Assembly: GCA_902591925.1 (NCBI GenBank)
Contig: CACJCN010000002.1
Location: forward strand, 62,001 to 126,000
Source of the DNA: an uncultured SAR86 cluster bacterium
GTDB lineage: Bacteria; Pseudomonadota; Gammaproteobacteria; Magnimaribacterales; D2472
Direction of reading: 5' to 3'
Length of the DNA: 64,000 bases
The notes beneath the pieces are model-generated. The model did no database searches and was not told the origin of the DNA. It saw nothing but the letters and a program-made list of their open reading frames with translations. Of this stretch, positions 1-9,890 are shown piece after piece. How positions within the stretch are numbered: position 1 is the stretch's first letter; each line of letters opens with the position of its first letter. The translations under genes and the position numbers were made by a program.

Positions 1-1
1 T

Positions 2-463
2 GAATCAACTATTAATGATTGGCTAAGCAAAAATGGTATATCAGATATTAACTCTACATATTTCCCAAGCTTTATATCTCCATTAGAAATTATTGAAGAT
101 ATTCAAAACAATAAACATTTAAATTTTAGGGAGTTCCTTGAAATTATTTCTGACTTTATAGAAAATAAAATTGATGCTAATTCAGCCTTAAAAAATGTTG
201 CAAATCTAGAAATTGATTTAATTACTAAGACAAATTATTTAATTGAATTTCTTAAGATACTCTTAAAATCAAGGTTATTATCTGAAGAATTATCGGGTTC
301 TTATGTAAAATTTAATACATTTAAATTTAACAATTTAAAGATTTCAAATCTTATAAATGATTTAAATGATTTTCGATATGATTATTTTAAAGTCCCACAA
401 ATCAATGAAACACATGTTTTAAACTATTTTTTTAGCGAATTAAAAAATTCTATCAAGATATAG
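2..463 (+). CDS. holB: C-terminal fragment of DNA polymerase III delta' subunit (HolB-like), truncated by window start
   Basis: Open frame from base 2 to TAG at 461-463. The tail LKISNLINDLNDFRYDYFKVPQINETHVLNYFFSELKNSI resembles the remembered HolB C-terminus (LSPSRLQAILGDVCHIREQLMSVTGINRELLITDLLLRI). Recognised from memory, no search run. Confidence 0.45.
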   Translation, partial: ESTINDWLSKNGISDINSTYFPSFISPLEIIEDIQNNKHLNFREFLEIISDFIENKIDANSALKNVANLEIDLITKTNYLIEFLKILLKSRLLSEELSGSYVKFNTFKFNNLKISNLINDLNDFRYDYFKVPQINETHVLNYFFSELKNSIKI

Positions 464-1220
464 TTGTACCACCATCAACAACTATTGTTTGTCCGTTAAT
501 ATAATTACCAGCATCAGAAGCAAGCATAATAGCAACACCAGCAATTTCATCTGGCTCACCGATCCTTCTCATAGGTGTTGAAGATAACACTGAATTTAAA
601 ATATCAGGATTTTCCCATAATGCCTTCGCAAAATCTGTTTTTATAAGACCTGGTGCAATTGAATTTGCTCTAATATTTTTATGACCAAATTCAGCAGCTA
701 TATTTTTAACAATCATAACATCGGCAGCTTTACTTATATTATAAGCACCAAGTATTGGGCTACCTTTAATAGCAGCGATACTAGATATAATAATAATTGA
801 ACCATCCTCACGATCAATCATATCTGGTAATACTAAGTTGCATAAAATTTGATTAGACTTAATATTATTATTCATAACCTTGTCAAACTTTTCTGATGGC
901 ATATCAAGCATTGACCCCATAAATGGATTTGTTGCAGCATTGCAAATGAGGGTATCAATTCTTCCTAGTTTTTCTTTAGTTAATGATACTAAATCATTTA
1001 GTTGATTTTCATCACTGATATTTGCTGGAATAGGGAAGGCAACTTCCGTACCAACAGCTTTATTAATTTCACTAGCAGTAGCTTTACATGCATCAAGTTT
1101 CCTACTAGAGATAATGACCTTGGCACCATGTAAAGCACAATGATGTGCAATACTTTTTCCTATACCCCTTGAAGATCCTGTAATTAAAATTGATTTATCT
1201 TTTAGGTTAAATAATGACAT
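453..1220 (-). CDS. SDR family NAD(P)-dependent oxidoreductase
   Basis: TGSSRGIG nucleotide-binding motif, YNISKAA catalytic YxxxK, C-terminal VDGG. Confidence 0.9.
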   Translation of the reverse strand: MSLFNLKDKSILITGSSRGIGKSIAHHCALHGAKVIISSRKLDACKATASEINKAVGTEVAFPIPANISDENQLNDLVSLTKEKLGRIDTLICNAATNPFMGSMLDMPSEKFDKVMNNNIKSNQILCNLVLPDMIDREDGSIIIISSIAAIKGSPILGAYNISKAADVMIVKNIAAEFGHKNIRANSIAPGLIKTDFAKALWENPDILNSVLSSTPMRRIGEPDEIAGVAIMLASDAGNYINGQTIVVDGGTTIS

Positions 1221-1240
1221 ATTTTCATTATAATGAAATT

Positions 1241-1474
1241 ATGACTAAAAAAGTTGAAATATATTCCAGGTCAAATTGCTCGTACTGCGTTATGGCAATG
1301 AACTTCTTTGATTCAAAAGGAATAAAATATGATGTCTATAGTGCTGATGATCCAAAAGTTTTTGAAGAGATGTTAGAGCGAAATCCTCAAGCTAGAACAG
1401 TTCCCCAAATTTTTATAGATGATGAGTTAATTGGTGGATATACTGATTTAGTCGAAAATTATTCGGAACAATAA
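1241..1474 (+). CDS. grxC: Glutaredoxin 3
   Basis: MTKKVEIYSRSNCSYCVMA with CxxC, and TVPQIFIDDELIGGYTDL. The ORF-track start at 1214 is probably too early; ATG at 1241 fits better. Confidence 0.9.
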   Translation: MTKKVEIYSRSNCSYCVMAMNFFDSKGIKYDVYSADDPKVFEEMLERNPQARTVPQIFIDDELIGGYTDLVENYSEQ

Positions 1475-1475
1475 T

Positions 1476-3143
1476 ATGGAACAATTTAATGCTTTTTTGG
1501 TATTACTTGATAGTAATTTAAGTGGATCTTGGTGGTTTCCAGCTTTATTAATTGGAACGGGTATATTTTTTACTATTTATCTAGGATTTCCACAATTTAA
1601 GTATTTCAATAGCGCATTCAAAATAGTATCTGGAAAGACAAAAAACTCTGAATCAAATGGAGAAACAACTGGATTTCAAGCGCTTACAACAGCTATGTCT
1701 GGCGCTGTGGGTACAGGAAATATTGGTGGTGTTGCTTTAGCAATTTGGACAGGTGGGCCTGCAGCAATATTTTGGATGTGGATTACAGCAATTTTTGGTA
1801 TGACAACAAAATATGTTGAAGTAACTTTAGGCCATAAATACAGAACAACTCTAAGCGACGGCTCAATATCTGGTGGACCAATGTATTACATTGAACAAGG
1901 TTTAAATATGAAATGGGTTGCTATTCTATTTGCATTCTTAATGATGATTACAGCTATTGGTTCTGGAAATATGCCTCAAATTAATAATATCGCTTTGGTA
2001 ATGAATACTGAATTTGCTGTACCTAAACTATTTACTGGATTATTTTTGGGAGCTTTACTTTGGATAATTATTATTGGAGGAATAAAAAGGATTGCATCTG
2101 TTGCTAGTAGAATTATTCCAATAATGGGTCTTATATACTTTGGAGGCGCATTAATAATTTTGGCAGAGAATTATCAAAATATAATACCTTCATTTAATGC
2201 AATATTTGCACAAGTCTTTACTGGATCTGCTGCAGTTGGCGGATTTCTTGGCGCTAGTTTTGCAATGAGTTTAAAATATGGAGTTGCTCGTGGGCTTTAT
2301 TCGAATGAAGCTGGTCAAGGATCATCTCCAATTGCTCATGCTTCATCAAAAAATAAATCAATTGATCAAGGTGTTGTTTCTATTCTTGAGCCTTTTATTG
2401 ATACCATTGTTGTTTGCAGTGTTACAGCATTGGTAATCCTATCAAGTGGAGTATGGACTCAAAAATTTGATACAACTTTCTCAAAGACAGATATGGTAAT
2501 TCTTGAAGGAATTTATTCTGATGAAAAAAATATAGATGGTGAATATATTAATCCTGATCATATAAACGAATTAACAAATTATGTTCAATCTATTGATTCA
2601 AATGTAAATGAATTTTCAGGATCATTAGACATAAAGGATGGGAAAATATTATCAGAAAATATAACTGTAATTCATTCTAGATCAATTGCAGAAGATATAA
2701 GAATCTCTAATTCAATTGATGATGGTTTATTTTCAGGAAAACTTGAAGTTAAAAATGGAAAAATATCAGAACAAGTTACTATAAATGGTAAATCACTTGT
2801 AAGCTCAGCCGAATTGACAGCAAAAGCATTCTCGCAAGGAATACTTGGTCAATATGGAGGTAAGTTAGTAGCTATAGCATTATTATTATTCGCATTTTCT
2901 ACATCAATAACCTGGTGTTACTATGGGGATAGATCAACTGCGTATATTTTTGGAGAGAAGGGCGTTGTTTGGTATAGAAATTTCTATGTTTTATGTTTTG
3001 TTTTAGCTGCAGTTATTGATACAACTGTAGTTTGGAACATTGCTTATGTTGTTGTTGCACTTGTATCGATCCCAAACTTAATTGCTATGTTTGTTCTCAG
3101 AAAGGAAATGAAATCTCTCTCTGATAATTTTGAAATTAAATAG
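1476..3143 (+). CDS. Alanine/glycine:cation symporter (AGCS) family protein
   Basis: GAVGTGNIGGVALAIWTGGPAAIFWMW, GLYSNEAGQGSSPIAHA and GDRSTAYIFGE are AGCS signatures. Carries a roughly 90-aa hydrophilic insertion before SAELTAKAF. Confidence 0.9.
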   Translation: MEQFNAFLVLLDSNLSGSWWFPALLIGTGIFFTIYLGFPQFKYFNSAFKIVSGKTKNSESNGETTGFQALTTAMSGAVGTGNIGGVALAIWTGGPAAIFWMWITAIFGMTTKYVEVTLGHKYRTTLSDGSISGGPMYYIEQGLNMKWVAILFAFLMMITAIGSGNMPQINNIALVMNTEFAVPKLFTGLFLGALLWIIIIGGIKRIASVASRIIPIMGLIYFGGALIILAENYQNIIPSFNAIFAQVFTGSAAVGGFLGASFAMSLKYGVARGLYSNEAGQGSSPIAHASSKNKSIDQGVVSILEPFIDTIVVCSVTALVILSSGVWTQKFDTTFSKTDMVILEGIYSDEKNIDGEYINPDHINELTNYVQSIDSNVNEFSGSLDIKDGKILSENITVIHSRSIAEDIRISNSIDDGLFSGKLEVKNGKISEQVTINGKSLVSSAELTAKAFSQGILGQYGGKLVAIALLLFAFSTSITWCYYGDRSTAYIFGEKGVVWYRNFYVLCFVLAAVIDTTVVWNIAYVVVALVSIPNLIAMFVLRKEMKSLSDNFEIK

Positions 3144-4149
3144 CATAATCAATTTGAATAAAATCAAAAATTTATTATTGTTTATTGCAATTCCCTCAAT
3201 CTTTTCATGTGGAAGCGGAGGTGAAGCTGATACTCAAAATACAATAGTTAATAATGTTCCTATTTCATATTCTTATTCACCACCTTCAGGAAAATCGATA
3301 GATAATTGTGTTGCTAAAAGTGATAGAGCAAATTGGCAAGAAGACTTTATCAATTCTGAGTTAGATATTTCTAAGTGGTCTTTTGATGAAGGTTGCAACA
3401 ATAATGGTGGAGGTTGTAATGGGAATAATGAATACCAAAACTATACACTGAATGATTCAGATAATCTCTTTATTGAAAATGGCTTTTTGAAAATTCAACC
3501 TATATATGAAATAAATACAGGCTCTGATAATGTTACTCAGAATTACACTTCAGCAAAAATCATGACAAAGGATAAATTCCCAATTGATATTAATAGCAGG
3601 GTTACTATTTGTTTTAAACTTCCTGAGGGAACTGGTTTGTGGCCAGCCGTCTGGATGCTTCCTTTTGACAATTCTCCTTGGCCTAGTGGAGGTGAAATAG
3701 ACCTTATTGAAGCAAAAGGTAGGTCATATCCCATTGATGGATCACCAGGACAATCTAATATAATAAGTTCTGCTGTTCATTTTGGAACACAATGGCCTGA
3801 TCATAAATATATTGTTAATGAATTTTATTCATCAATTGAAAACAATTATCAAGATTTTTTTCATTCGGTTACTTTAATTTTTCAAAATAATAAAATTGAT
3901 ATTTATGTTAATGATGAAACGACTCCCCACCTCAGTGTTGATCCATCAATTTATCCTTTAAATCAATATGCATATCCATTCAATAGACAATATTATTTAA
4001 TTATTAATGTTGCTGTAGGTGGAAATTTTGATTCTGGAAGAGTTGAACCATCTGAAATTTGTATTGATTCAAGTTGTTCAAATTTTATAGATAATCCAGA
4101 TAAAAAAAGATTGATAATAGACTGGATTGAATACGAAAAATTATATTAA
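3130..4149 (+). CDS. Glycoside hydrolase family 16 (laminarinase-like) secreted protein or lipoprotein
   Basis: GH16 catalytic motif GEIDLIEA (ExDxxE), WPAVWMLP, and N-terminal signal with Cys (IPSIFSCGSGG). TTG start overlaps the AGCS stop. Confidence 0.85.
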   Translation: MKLNSIINLNKIKNLLLFIAIPSIFSCGSGGEADTQNTIVNNVPISYSYSPPSGKSIDNCVAKSDRANWQEDFINSELDISKWSFDEGCNNNGGGCNGNNEYQNYTLNDSDNLFIENGFLKIQPIYEINTGSDNVTQNYTSAKIMTKDKFPIDINSRVTICFKLPEGTGLWPAVWMLPFDNSPWPSGGEIDLIEAKGRSYPIDGSPGQSNIISSAVHFGTQWPDHKYIVNEFYSSIENNYQDFFHSVTLIFQNNKIDIYVNDETTPHLSVDPSIYPLNQYAYPFNRQYYLIINVAVGGNFDSGRVEPSEICIDSSCSNFIDNPDKKRLIIDWIEYEKLY

Positions 4150-5156
4150 TTTTTTTTATGTAATAAAGAAACAATTTCTAGATGTTTGGTATTAGGAAAT
4201 TGATCAAATAATTCAATTTTTTCAATATAATGACTCTTTAGTAAATTTATGTCTCTTATGTATGTGTTTTGATTACAGGAAATATAAATAACATTCTTAA
4301 AGTTATTTAAAATATTAACTGTATTAAGATCTAATCCTGATCTTGGTGGATCAACTAAAACATGTGAAAAATCAAAGTCTGTAATTTCATTTTGCTTCAT
4401 TCGATTAAATTTTTTACCATTTATTAATTCATATACTTCATTTGATGATAGTCTTGCTGAAGAAATATTTGATATTGAATTTTTAATAATAGCTTTATTA
4501 AGACATTGAATTGCATTTCTATTGTTTTCTGTTGCTAAAACTTTACTGAATAAAGATGATAACGGTAATGAGAATGTACCTACACCACAATATAATTCTA
4601 ATAAGTCTTTTGGATTATTAATAAAATCTTGTACTTTAGTAAACATTTTTTCTAAAAGAAATTTATTTGGTTGAAAGAAACAGTTGTCGGTTTGATATAA
4701 AACTAAATTATTTAACTTTAAATGGTACTCAAAAAAATAGTTTTGAGATGAATAACAAAAGTTTTTTGATCTAATAATAATATTTATTTTTAATTCATTA
4801 GACAATTTATCAATTAACTTAATATGGTTATCAGTGATTTTTTTATGGTAAATAAGAGAAGTTGTAACAAGATTCGAGCTATTAGATCTAAAATTAATTT
4901 GAAATAATTTGTTTTTTAACTTTTCTGAATTATTAATTTTATCCAATAAAAGTTTCATAGTTTTTTGAATTTCAACAGAAGCAACTTTAAAAGATTTTAG
5001 ATAAATCTTTTTATTGTTTTCATACATAACATAACCTCCTTTGCTAAAAGAAAATTCGCATCTATTTCTATAATTTAAAGCAGGACTTAAATTTATATTT
5101 ACATCATTTTGAAAATGACTTTTTATATTTGTTTTAAATTCATCGAATTTATTCAT
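4146..5156 (-). CDS. trmA: tRNA (uracil-5-)-methyltransferase TrmA
   Basis: LELYCGVGTFSLPL, VDPPRSGLD, YISCNQNTYIRDI. Confidence 0.9.
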   Translation of the reverse strand: MNKFDEFKTNIKSHFQNDVNINLSPALNYRNRCEFSFSKGGYVMYENNKKIYLKSFKVASVEIQKTMKLLLDKINNSEKLKNKLFQINFRSNSSNLVTTSLIYHKKITDNHIKLIDKLSNELKINIIIRSKNFCYSSQNYFFEYHLKLNNLVLYQTDNCFFQPNKFLLEKMFTKVQDFINNPKDLLELYCGVGTFSLPLSSLFSKVLATENNRNAIQCLNKAIIKNSISNISSARLSSNEVYELINGKKFNRMKQNEITDFDFSHVLVDPPRSGLDLNTVNILNNFKNVIYISCNQNTYIRDINLLKSHYIEKIELFDQFPNTKHLEIVSLLHKKN

Positions 5157-5316
5157 TAAAAAAACTTGTAATAACCAAAATTAAACTTATAAAACTTAAA
5201 TTAATAACAAGAAATAACAATATTACTTTAAAAAGTGAAATATTATTTAAATCTTTTTTTAATTCATCTTTTTTTCTAATTCCTAAAAAAGAATTTATAA
5301 TTCTGTAAAACCACAT
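5149..5316 (-). CDS. DUF2970-like small membrane protein (55 aa), missing from ORF track
   Basis: Translated by eye: MWFYRIINSFLGIRKKDELKKDLNNISLFKVILLFLVINLSFISLILVITSFFNE*. Matches the DUF2970 pattern of a short helix, LGIRK, then one TM. Overlaps the trmA start by 8 nt. Confidence 0.65.
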   Translation of the reverse strand: MWFYRIINSFLGIRKKDELKKDLNNISLFKVILLFLVINLSFISLILVITSFFNE

Positions 5317-5322
5317 ATTTTT

Positions 5323-5913
5323 ATGAACAAAATTATTAATATTACAAAATCAGCTGAGGAATACTTGGCTAAATTAATTAAAGACAAAAATGAAACAGAT
5401 TTGTCAATAAGAATATTTATTTCTGACCCAGGCACCCCAAAAGCAGAAACTTGTCTTGCTTATTGTAAACCAGATGAGTCTATGCCTGATGATATGATAA
5501 TTAATTTAGATTTAATAACTGTCAATATTGAAAAAAGAAGCATTCCATTTCTTAAAGATTGTGAAGTTAATTTTGATAATGATACATTTGGAGGCCAACT
5601 TACAATTAAGGCTCCAAATGCAAGAGTGCCGAATATTTCACCTGATAGCCCTGTAGAGGACAGAATAAATTATGTAATTTATAACGAGATAAATCCTATG
5701 CTTGAATCTCATGGAGGAGAGGTTAGTCTTGTAGAATTTAGTGATAAAAATGAAGCTGTTCTTCAATTTGGAGGAGGTTGTCAAGGTTGCGGTATGGTTG
5801 ATGTTACACTCAAAGATGGTATTGAGACGACATTAGTAGATCAAATACCGGAAGTAGAAGCGGTTGTTGATGTAACCGATCATTCTCTTGATGAAAATGC
5901 ATATTACAAATAA
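5323..5913 (+). CDS. nfuA: Fe-S biogenesis protein NfuA
   Basis: HesB-like N-terminal domain plus Nfu domain with GGGCQGCGMVDVTLKDGIE (CxxC). Confidence 0.92.
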   Translation: MNKIINITKSAEEYLAKLIKDKNETDLSIRIFISDPGTPKAETCLAYCKPDESMPDDMIINLDLITVNIEKRSIPFLKDCEVNFDNDTFGGQLTIKAPNARVPNISPDSPVEDRINYVIYNEINPMLESHGGEVSLVEFSDKNEAVLQFGGGCQGCGMVDVTLKDGIETTLVDQIPEVEAVVDVTDHSLDENAYYK

Positions 5914-6558
5914 TTAAATTTCATTTACAGAAACTACCACGCCAAAATATGGATGATCGAAAAAGTGAATTTCCTCATTAAATATTCTTTTTTCATTATC
6001 GATGAAGATTGTAATATTGGGACTTTTTGTATATAAATCTCCTAAATATGCCTTAAGATCAATATGCATAAATCTTTTTTTATAGAGCTTTATAAGAAAG
6101 CCATAATTATTTTGACTTTGATATGACAAATAATCTATAGATTCATTATCGGGAATTGTTTGGATCCATGATTTTGAATCAAGTAAAATATAATCTTTGT
6201 CATTACCAATTCTATTTTTAAGATCATTCAAAACAGTTAAATTATCATAATCTCTATAGAGAGGTTCTGGTAATTTATTAATGTCTAAGCTATCAATATT
6301 ATCAAATAAGTCTTTATAAAATTCAGACATATTTGAAAAGTTACTATGTTCTGTTTTACTAAATAAAGAGGCTTCATCAAATAAATAAACAATATTTTTA
6401 TCAGGTATTTTTAATTTTGTTTTGAAAGTTTCATTAGTCTGGATATCTGTAAACTTAAAAATAATTAGTTCTATTTTGTATTCAGCCGTATCTTCTTGAG
6501 CAAAACTAATATTTATTAATAATATTAATAATAAGGATCTTTTTTTAAAAAATTTCAT
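5914..6558 (-). CDS. csiV: CsiV-like peptidoglycan-binding protein, putative
   Basis: Signal peptide, YKIELIIFKF near the N-terminus and EIHFFDHPYFGVVVSV at the C-terminus. Adjacent to mfd. Confidence 0.6.
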   Translation of the reverse strand: MKFFKKRSLLLILLINISFAQEDTAEYKIELIIFKFTDIQTNETFKTKLKIPDKNIVYLFDEASLFSKTEHSNFSNMSEFYKDLFDNIDSLDINKLPEPLYRDYDNLTVLNDLKNRIGNDKDYILLDSKSWIQTIPDNESIDYLSYQSQNNYGFLIKLYKKRFMHIDLKAYLGDLYTKSPNITIFIDNEKRIFNEEIHFFDHPYFGVVVSVNEI

Positions 6559-9500
6559 CTAACAACTTATTTATTTTTTTTCTTCTAACCTCAGAGTTTA
6601 ATTCATCATACTTATAAATAAATTTATTATTTGAATTAATTTGATATATTTTAGGCTCATTTTTGGCAAGACTAATTAATTTATCGAAATGAGTGTCTTT
6701 TATAGCATCTGTTATTTCAATATTTGTATTTTTTTTATTAGACTTAATTGATTTAATTCCAGTATTTAGTACCTTTAAATAAAATTTTTTGTTATCTATT
6801 AAATTTTTAGTTTCAATTGGTATTTTTCCGCATCTGTCCTTAAGGTTTGTATTCAAAGTCTTTAAATCTTTTAAAGTTAAAACTTCATCAAGTTTTTTAT
6901 AGATTTTTAAACGCTCTAGAGGTGAAGGCAAATAATCTTCACTAATATATGCAGAATCATAAAAATTTATCTCTATATCTTTTTTAATTGATAGTTTATT
7001 ATTTTTTTGAGAATTTATAGCATCTTTTAACATCGATAAATATAAAGATAAGCCTATGTTGTCAATGTGACCGCTTTGTTTATCTCCTAACATTTCTCCA
7101 CCGCCTCTAAGTTCAAGATCTTCTTCTGCAATTAAAAATCCTTCTCCAAGACTAGAATGTCTAATTATAGAATCTAATCTATTTCTAGAAAGCTTTGGTA
7201 TTTCTAGTGTTGGAATTAAAAAATAACAATAACCTTGTTTCTCTGACCTCCCAACTCTCCCTCGAAGCTGATGAAGTTGTGATAGTCCAAAATTATGTGA
7301 GTTGATAATTATCATTGTGTTTGCATTTGGAATATCGAGCCCCATTTCAATAATAGTTGTACAAATTAATCCATCGATATCACCATTTTTAAAATCATGC
7401 ATTACATTTCTTATTTCTTTTTTTGAAAGTCTTCCATGAGCAATTGAAACCTTAAAATCAGGCAGTAAGTTATTAATTTCTTTTTCTATAGCCGTCATTT
7501 TGTCTATATCATTTTGAACAATGAAACATTGACCACCTCTTACTTTTTCTCTTGTTAATGCTTCTTTAAGAAGCTGTGAGGTTTGAATTTTTAGAAATGA
7601 TTTTATGTTAATTCTATTTGTTGGCGGAGTCTGTAAAAAAGAAAAATCTTTTAAACCTGAGAACACAAGATTCATGGTTCTTGGAATAGGGGTAGCAGAT
7701 AAGTAAAGCACATGAATATTTGATTTCCTATTTTTAATGAAGTTTTTTTGTTTAATACCAAATTTATGTTCTTCATCAATGATTAGCAAACCAGTATTTT
7801 CGTAATTGATAGTATTATTAAAAACAATGTGAGTAGCAATTAAGATATCAATCTTTTTTGCATTAAAATCATTAATTACATGTTCTTTGTTTTTATTTGA
7901 TGTGTGTCTATTTAACTTGTTTATGGATACTGGGAAATTTTCAAATCTTTTGATAAAGGAATCATAATGTTGATCACAAAGTACTGTACTTGGGGTAATA
8001 ATAATTACCTGTTTATTAGATGAAACTGATATGAACGCTGCCCTCATTGCAACTTCTGTTTTTCCAAATCCTACATCTCCACATAAAACACGATTCATAG
8101 GTTTTATAAGAGAAAGATCCTTTTTTATTGATAGAATGGATTCGATTTGATCTGGTGTTTCACTATATGGAAATTCTTTTTCAAAATTTAAAAATAAGTC
8201 TTCATCAGCTTTTAAACGTGGTGAACTTGCATTATTTCTTCTTGATTCAATATCTAATATTTCTGCTGCATGATCAACAACTCTTTTATCTGCTCTAGAT
8301 TTTTTAATTGACCATTTATTTGATGATAGTGAATCAATTTTAATATTGATATTATTATTTTTATGATAATTCGTAATTTTATTAATATGTTTAAGCGGAA
8401 CATATAAAATCTCATTTTTGTCGTATATTATTTTTATATATTCACTGAATTTTTTATTAGCTTCGACAACTTCTAATCCTTCATAAATACCCAAACCATA
8501 ATCTTCATGAATTATTAAGTCCCCACTCTGAAAAAGTTTTGATAAAGTATCTTTCTTTATTGATTTAGTGTTTGATAGATCTATTTGGTATGCTGACTTA
8601 TCGATATATTCTTTATGAAAAATAAGCGTGTTCTCATCTCGAATATTAATTGGCCTTATAATATTTCCATAAATTATAGAAAGATCGTTTTTTATCTCAC
8701 TAGTGTTTTTAATTTTAATTGCTTCAGTTTTATATTTTTCTTTTAATTTTTTAATTTCCGAGGGTATAGAAGACATTAATACTATTTTTCTGTCTTTAAA
8801 ATTATTATCTTCAATTGCTTCTTCAATCTGTTTAAATGATTCAAATGAATGATCAATCTTATCTATGTCAATTTCTTTTATTGATTCAGTAAAATCTAAT
8901 ATATCTTTGTAACTTAAGAATAAATCTGATGGCTTAATTAATGGTCTGTTTGAATCATTTAATTCATCCTTATATCTATTTCTAATGAGGTCGTCATATT
9001 TTTTTATGTTATCACTTAAGTCATGATATTTAATGAAGTTGTAATCATTAAATATATCTAAAAAAGTTGATATTTTTTCAAAAAAGAAAGGAAAATATAT
9101 CTCAATTCCTTCTGGAACTTTATTATTTTTTATCTTTTGAAATATAGAGCAATATCTTTCATCTATATCCGGAAAATAATCTCGCCATTTATTAATAAAT
9201 GACGAAACTTTTAAATTATCCAGACTATATAAATTTCCTTTAGAAATAGAAAATTGATTAATATTTTTTATTGATAACTGGGACTCGATATCAAACAGTC
9301 TTATAGATTCAATATGATCATCAAATATTTCAATTCTTAACGGACTTTTATAAATAGGTGAAAAAACATCAATAATACCGCCTCTTACCGAATACTCATT
9401 TATTTTCTCTACATTTGTAATTTTTTGATAATTTAGAGATTCAACAATTTTTATAATTCTATCAATAGATAACTCATCGTTTATTGAAAATGTCTTTTCA

Positions 9501-9829
9501 GATTTAAAGAAGTATCTATCAGGGAATATTTCAAATAAATTTTTTACTGAGCTAATTAAAATATGTTTATCTTTATTTTTATTATTTATTAATTGAAATC
9601 TTTGTTTAGTTATATCTTCTGGAATTGAAAAATGATCATAGGGAAGAATATCATTCTCAGGAAAGATATGAATTATGTTATTTTTAATTAAAAATGAAAG
9701 TTCGTTATATATATACTTTGATTCAATATTGTCTTTAGTGATAAGACATAGAGAATTTGAAGATTTATCAAAATATTTCTTAATAGAATATGCATAATTT
9801 TGATAGCTATTTTGTTTATTTTTAGTCAT
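6545..9829 (-). CDS. mfd: Transcription-repair coupling factor Mfd
   Basis: GDVGFGKTEVAMRAAF, DEEHKFGIKQK, LSATPIPRTM, LHQLRGRVGRS. 1094 aa. Confidence 0.95.
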   Translation of the reverse strand: MTKNKQNSYQNYAYSIKKYFDKSSNSLCLITKDNIESKYIYNELSFLIKNNIIHIFPENDILPYDHFSIPEDITKQRFQLINNKNKDKHILISSVKNLFEIFPDRYFFKSEKTFSINDELSIDRIIKIVESLNYQKITNVEKINEYSVRGGIIDVFSPIYKSPLRIEIFDDHIESIRLFDIESQLSIKNINQFSISKGNLYSLDNLKVSSFINKWRDYFPDIDERYCSIFQKIKNNKVPEGIEIYFPFFFEKISTFLDIFNDYNFIKYHDLSDNIKKYDDLIRNRYKDELNDSNRPLIKPSDLFLSYKDILDFTESIKEIDIDKIDHSFESFKQIEEAIEDNNFKDRKIVLMSSIPSEIKKLKEKYKTEAIKIKNTSEIKNDLSIIYGNIIRPINIRDENTLIFHKEYIDKSAYQIDLSNTKSIKKDTLSKLFQSGDLIIHEDYGLGIYEGLEVVEANKKFSEYIKIIYDKNEILYVPLKHINKITNYHKNNNINIKIDSLSSNKWSIKKSRADKRVVDHAAEILDIESRRNNASSPRLKADEDLFLNFEKEFPYSETPDQIESILSIKKDLSLIKPMNRVLCGDVGFGKTEVAMRAAFISVSSNKQVIIITPSTVLCDQHYDSFIKRFENFPVSINKLNRHTSNKNKEHVINDFNAKKIDILIATHIVFNNTINYENTGLLIIDEEHKFGIKQKNFIKNRKSNIHVLYLSATPIPRTMNLVFSGLKDFSFLQTPPTNRINIKSFLKIQTSQLLKEALTREKVRGGQCFIVQNDIDKMTAIEKEINNLLPDFKVSIAHGRLSKKEIRNVMHDFKNGDIDGLICTTIIEMGLDIPNANTMIIINSHNFGLSQLHQLRGRVGRSEKQGYCYFLIPTLEIPKLSRNRLDSIIRHSSLGEGFLIAEEDLELRGGGEMLGDKQSGHIDNIGLSLYLSMLKDAINSQKNNKLSIKKDIEINFYDSAYISEDYLPSPLERLKIYKKLDEVLTLKDLKTLNTNLKDRCGKIPIETKNLIDNKKFYLKVLNTGIKSIKSNKKNTNIEITDAIKDTHFDKLISLAKNEPKIYQINSNNKFIYKYDELNSEVRRKKINKLLDEIF

Positions 9830-9890
9830 CTAGTTGTGTATAATGAGGACCTTATTCTATCAATCAAATTTAATATATAAAGAAAAAAAT

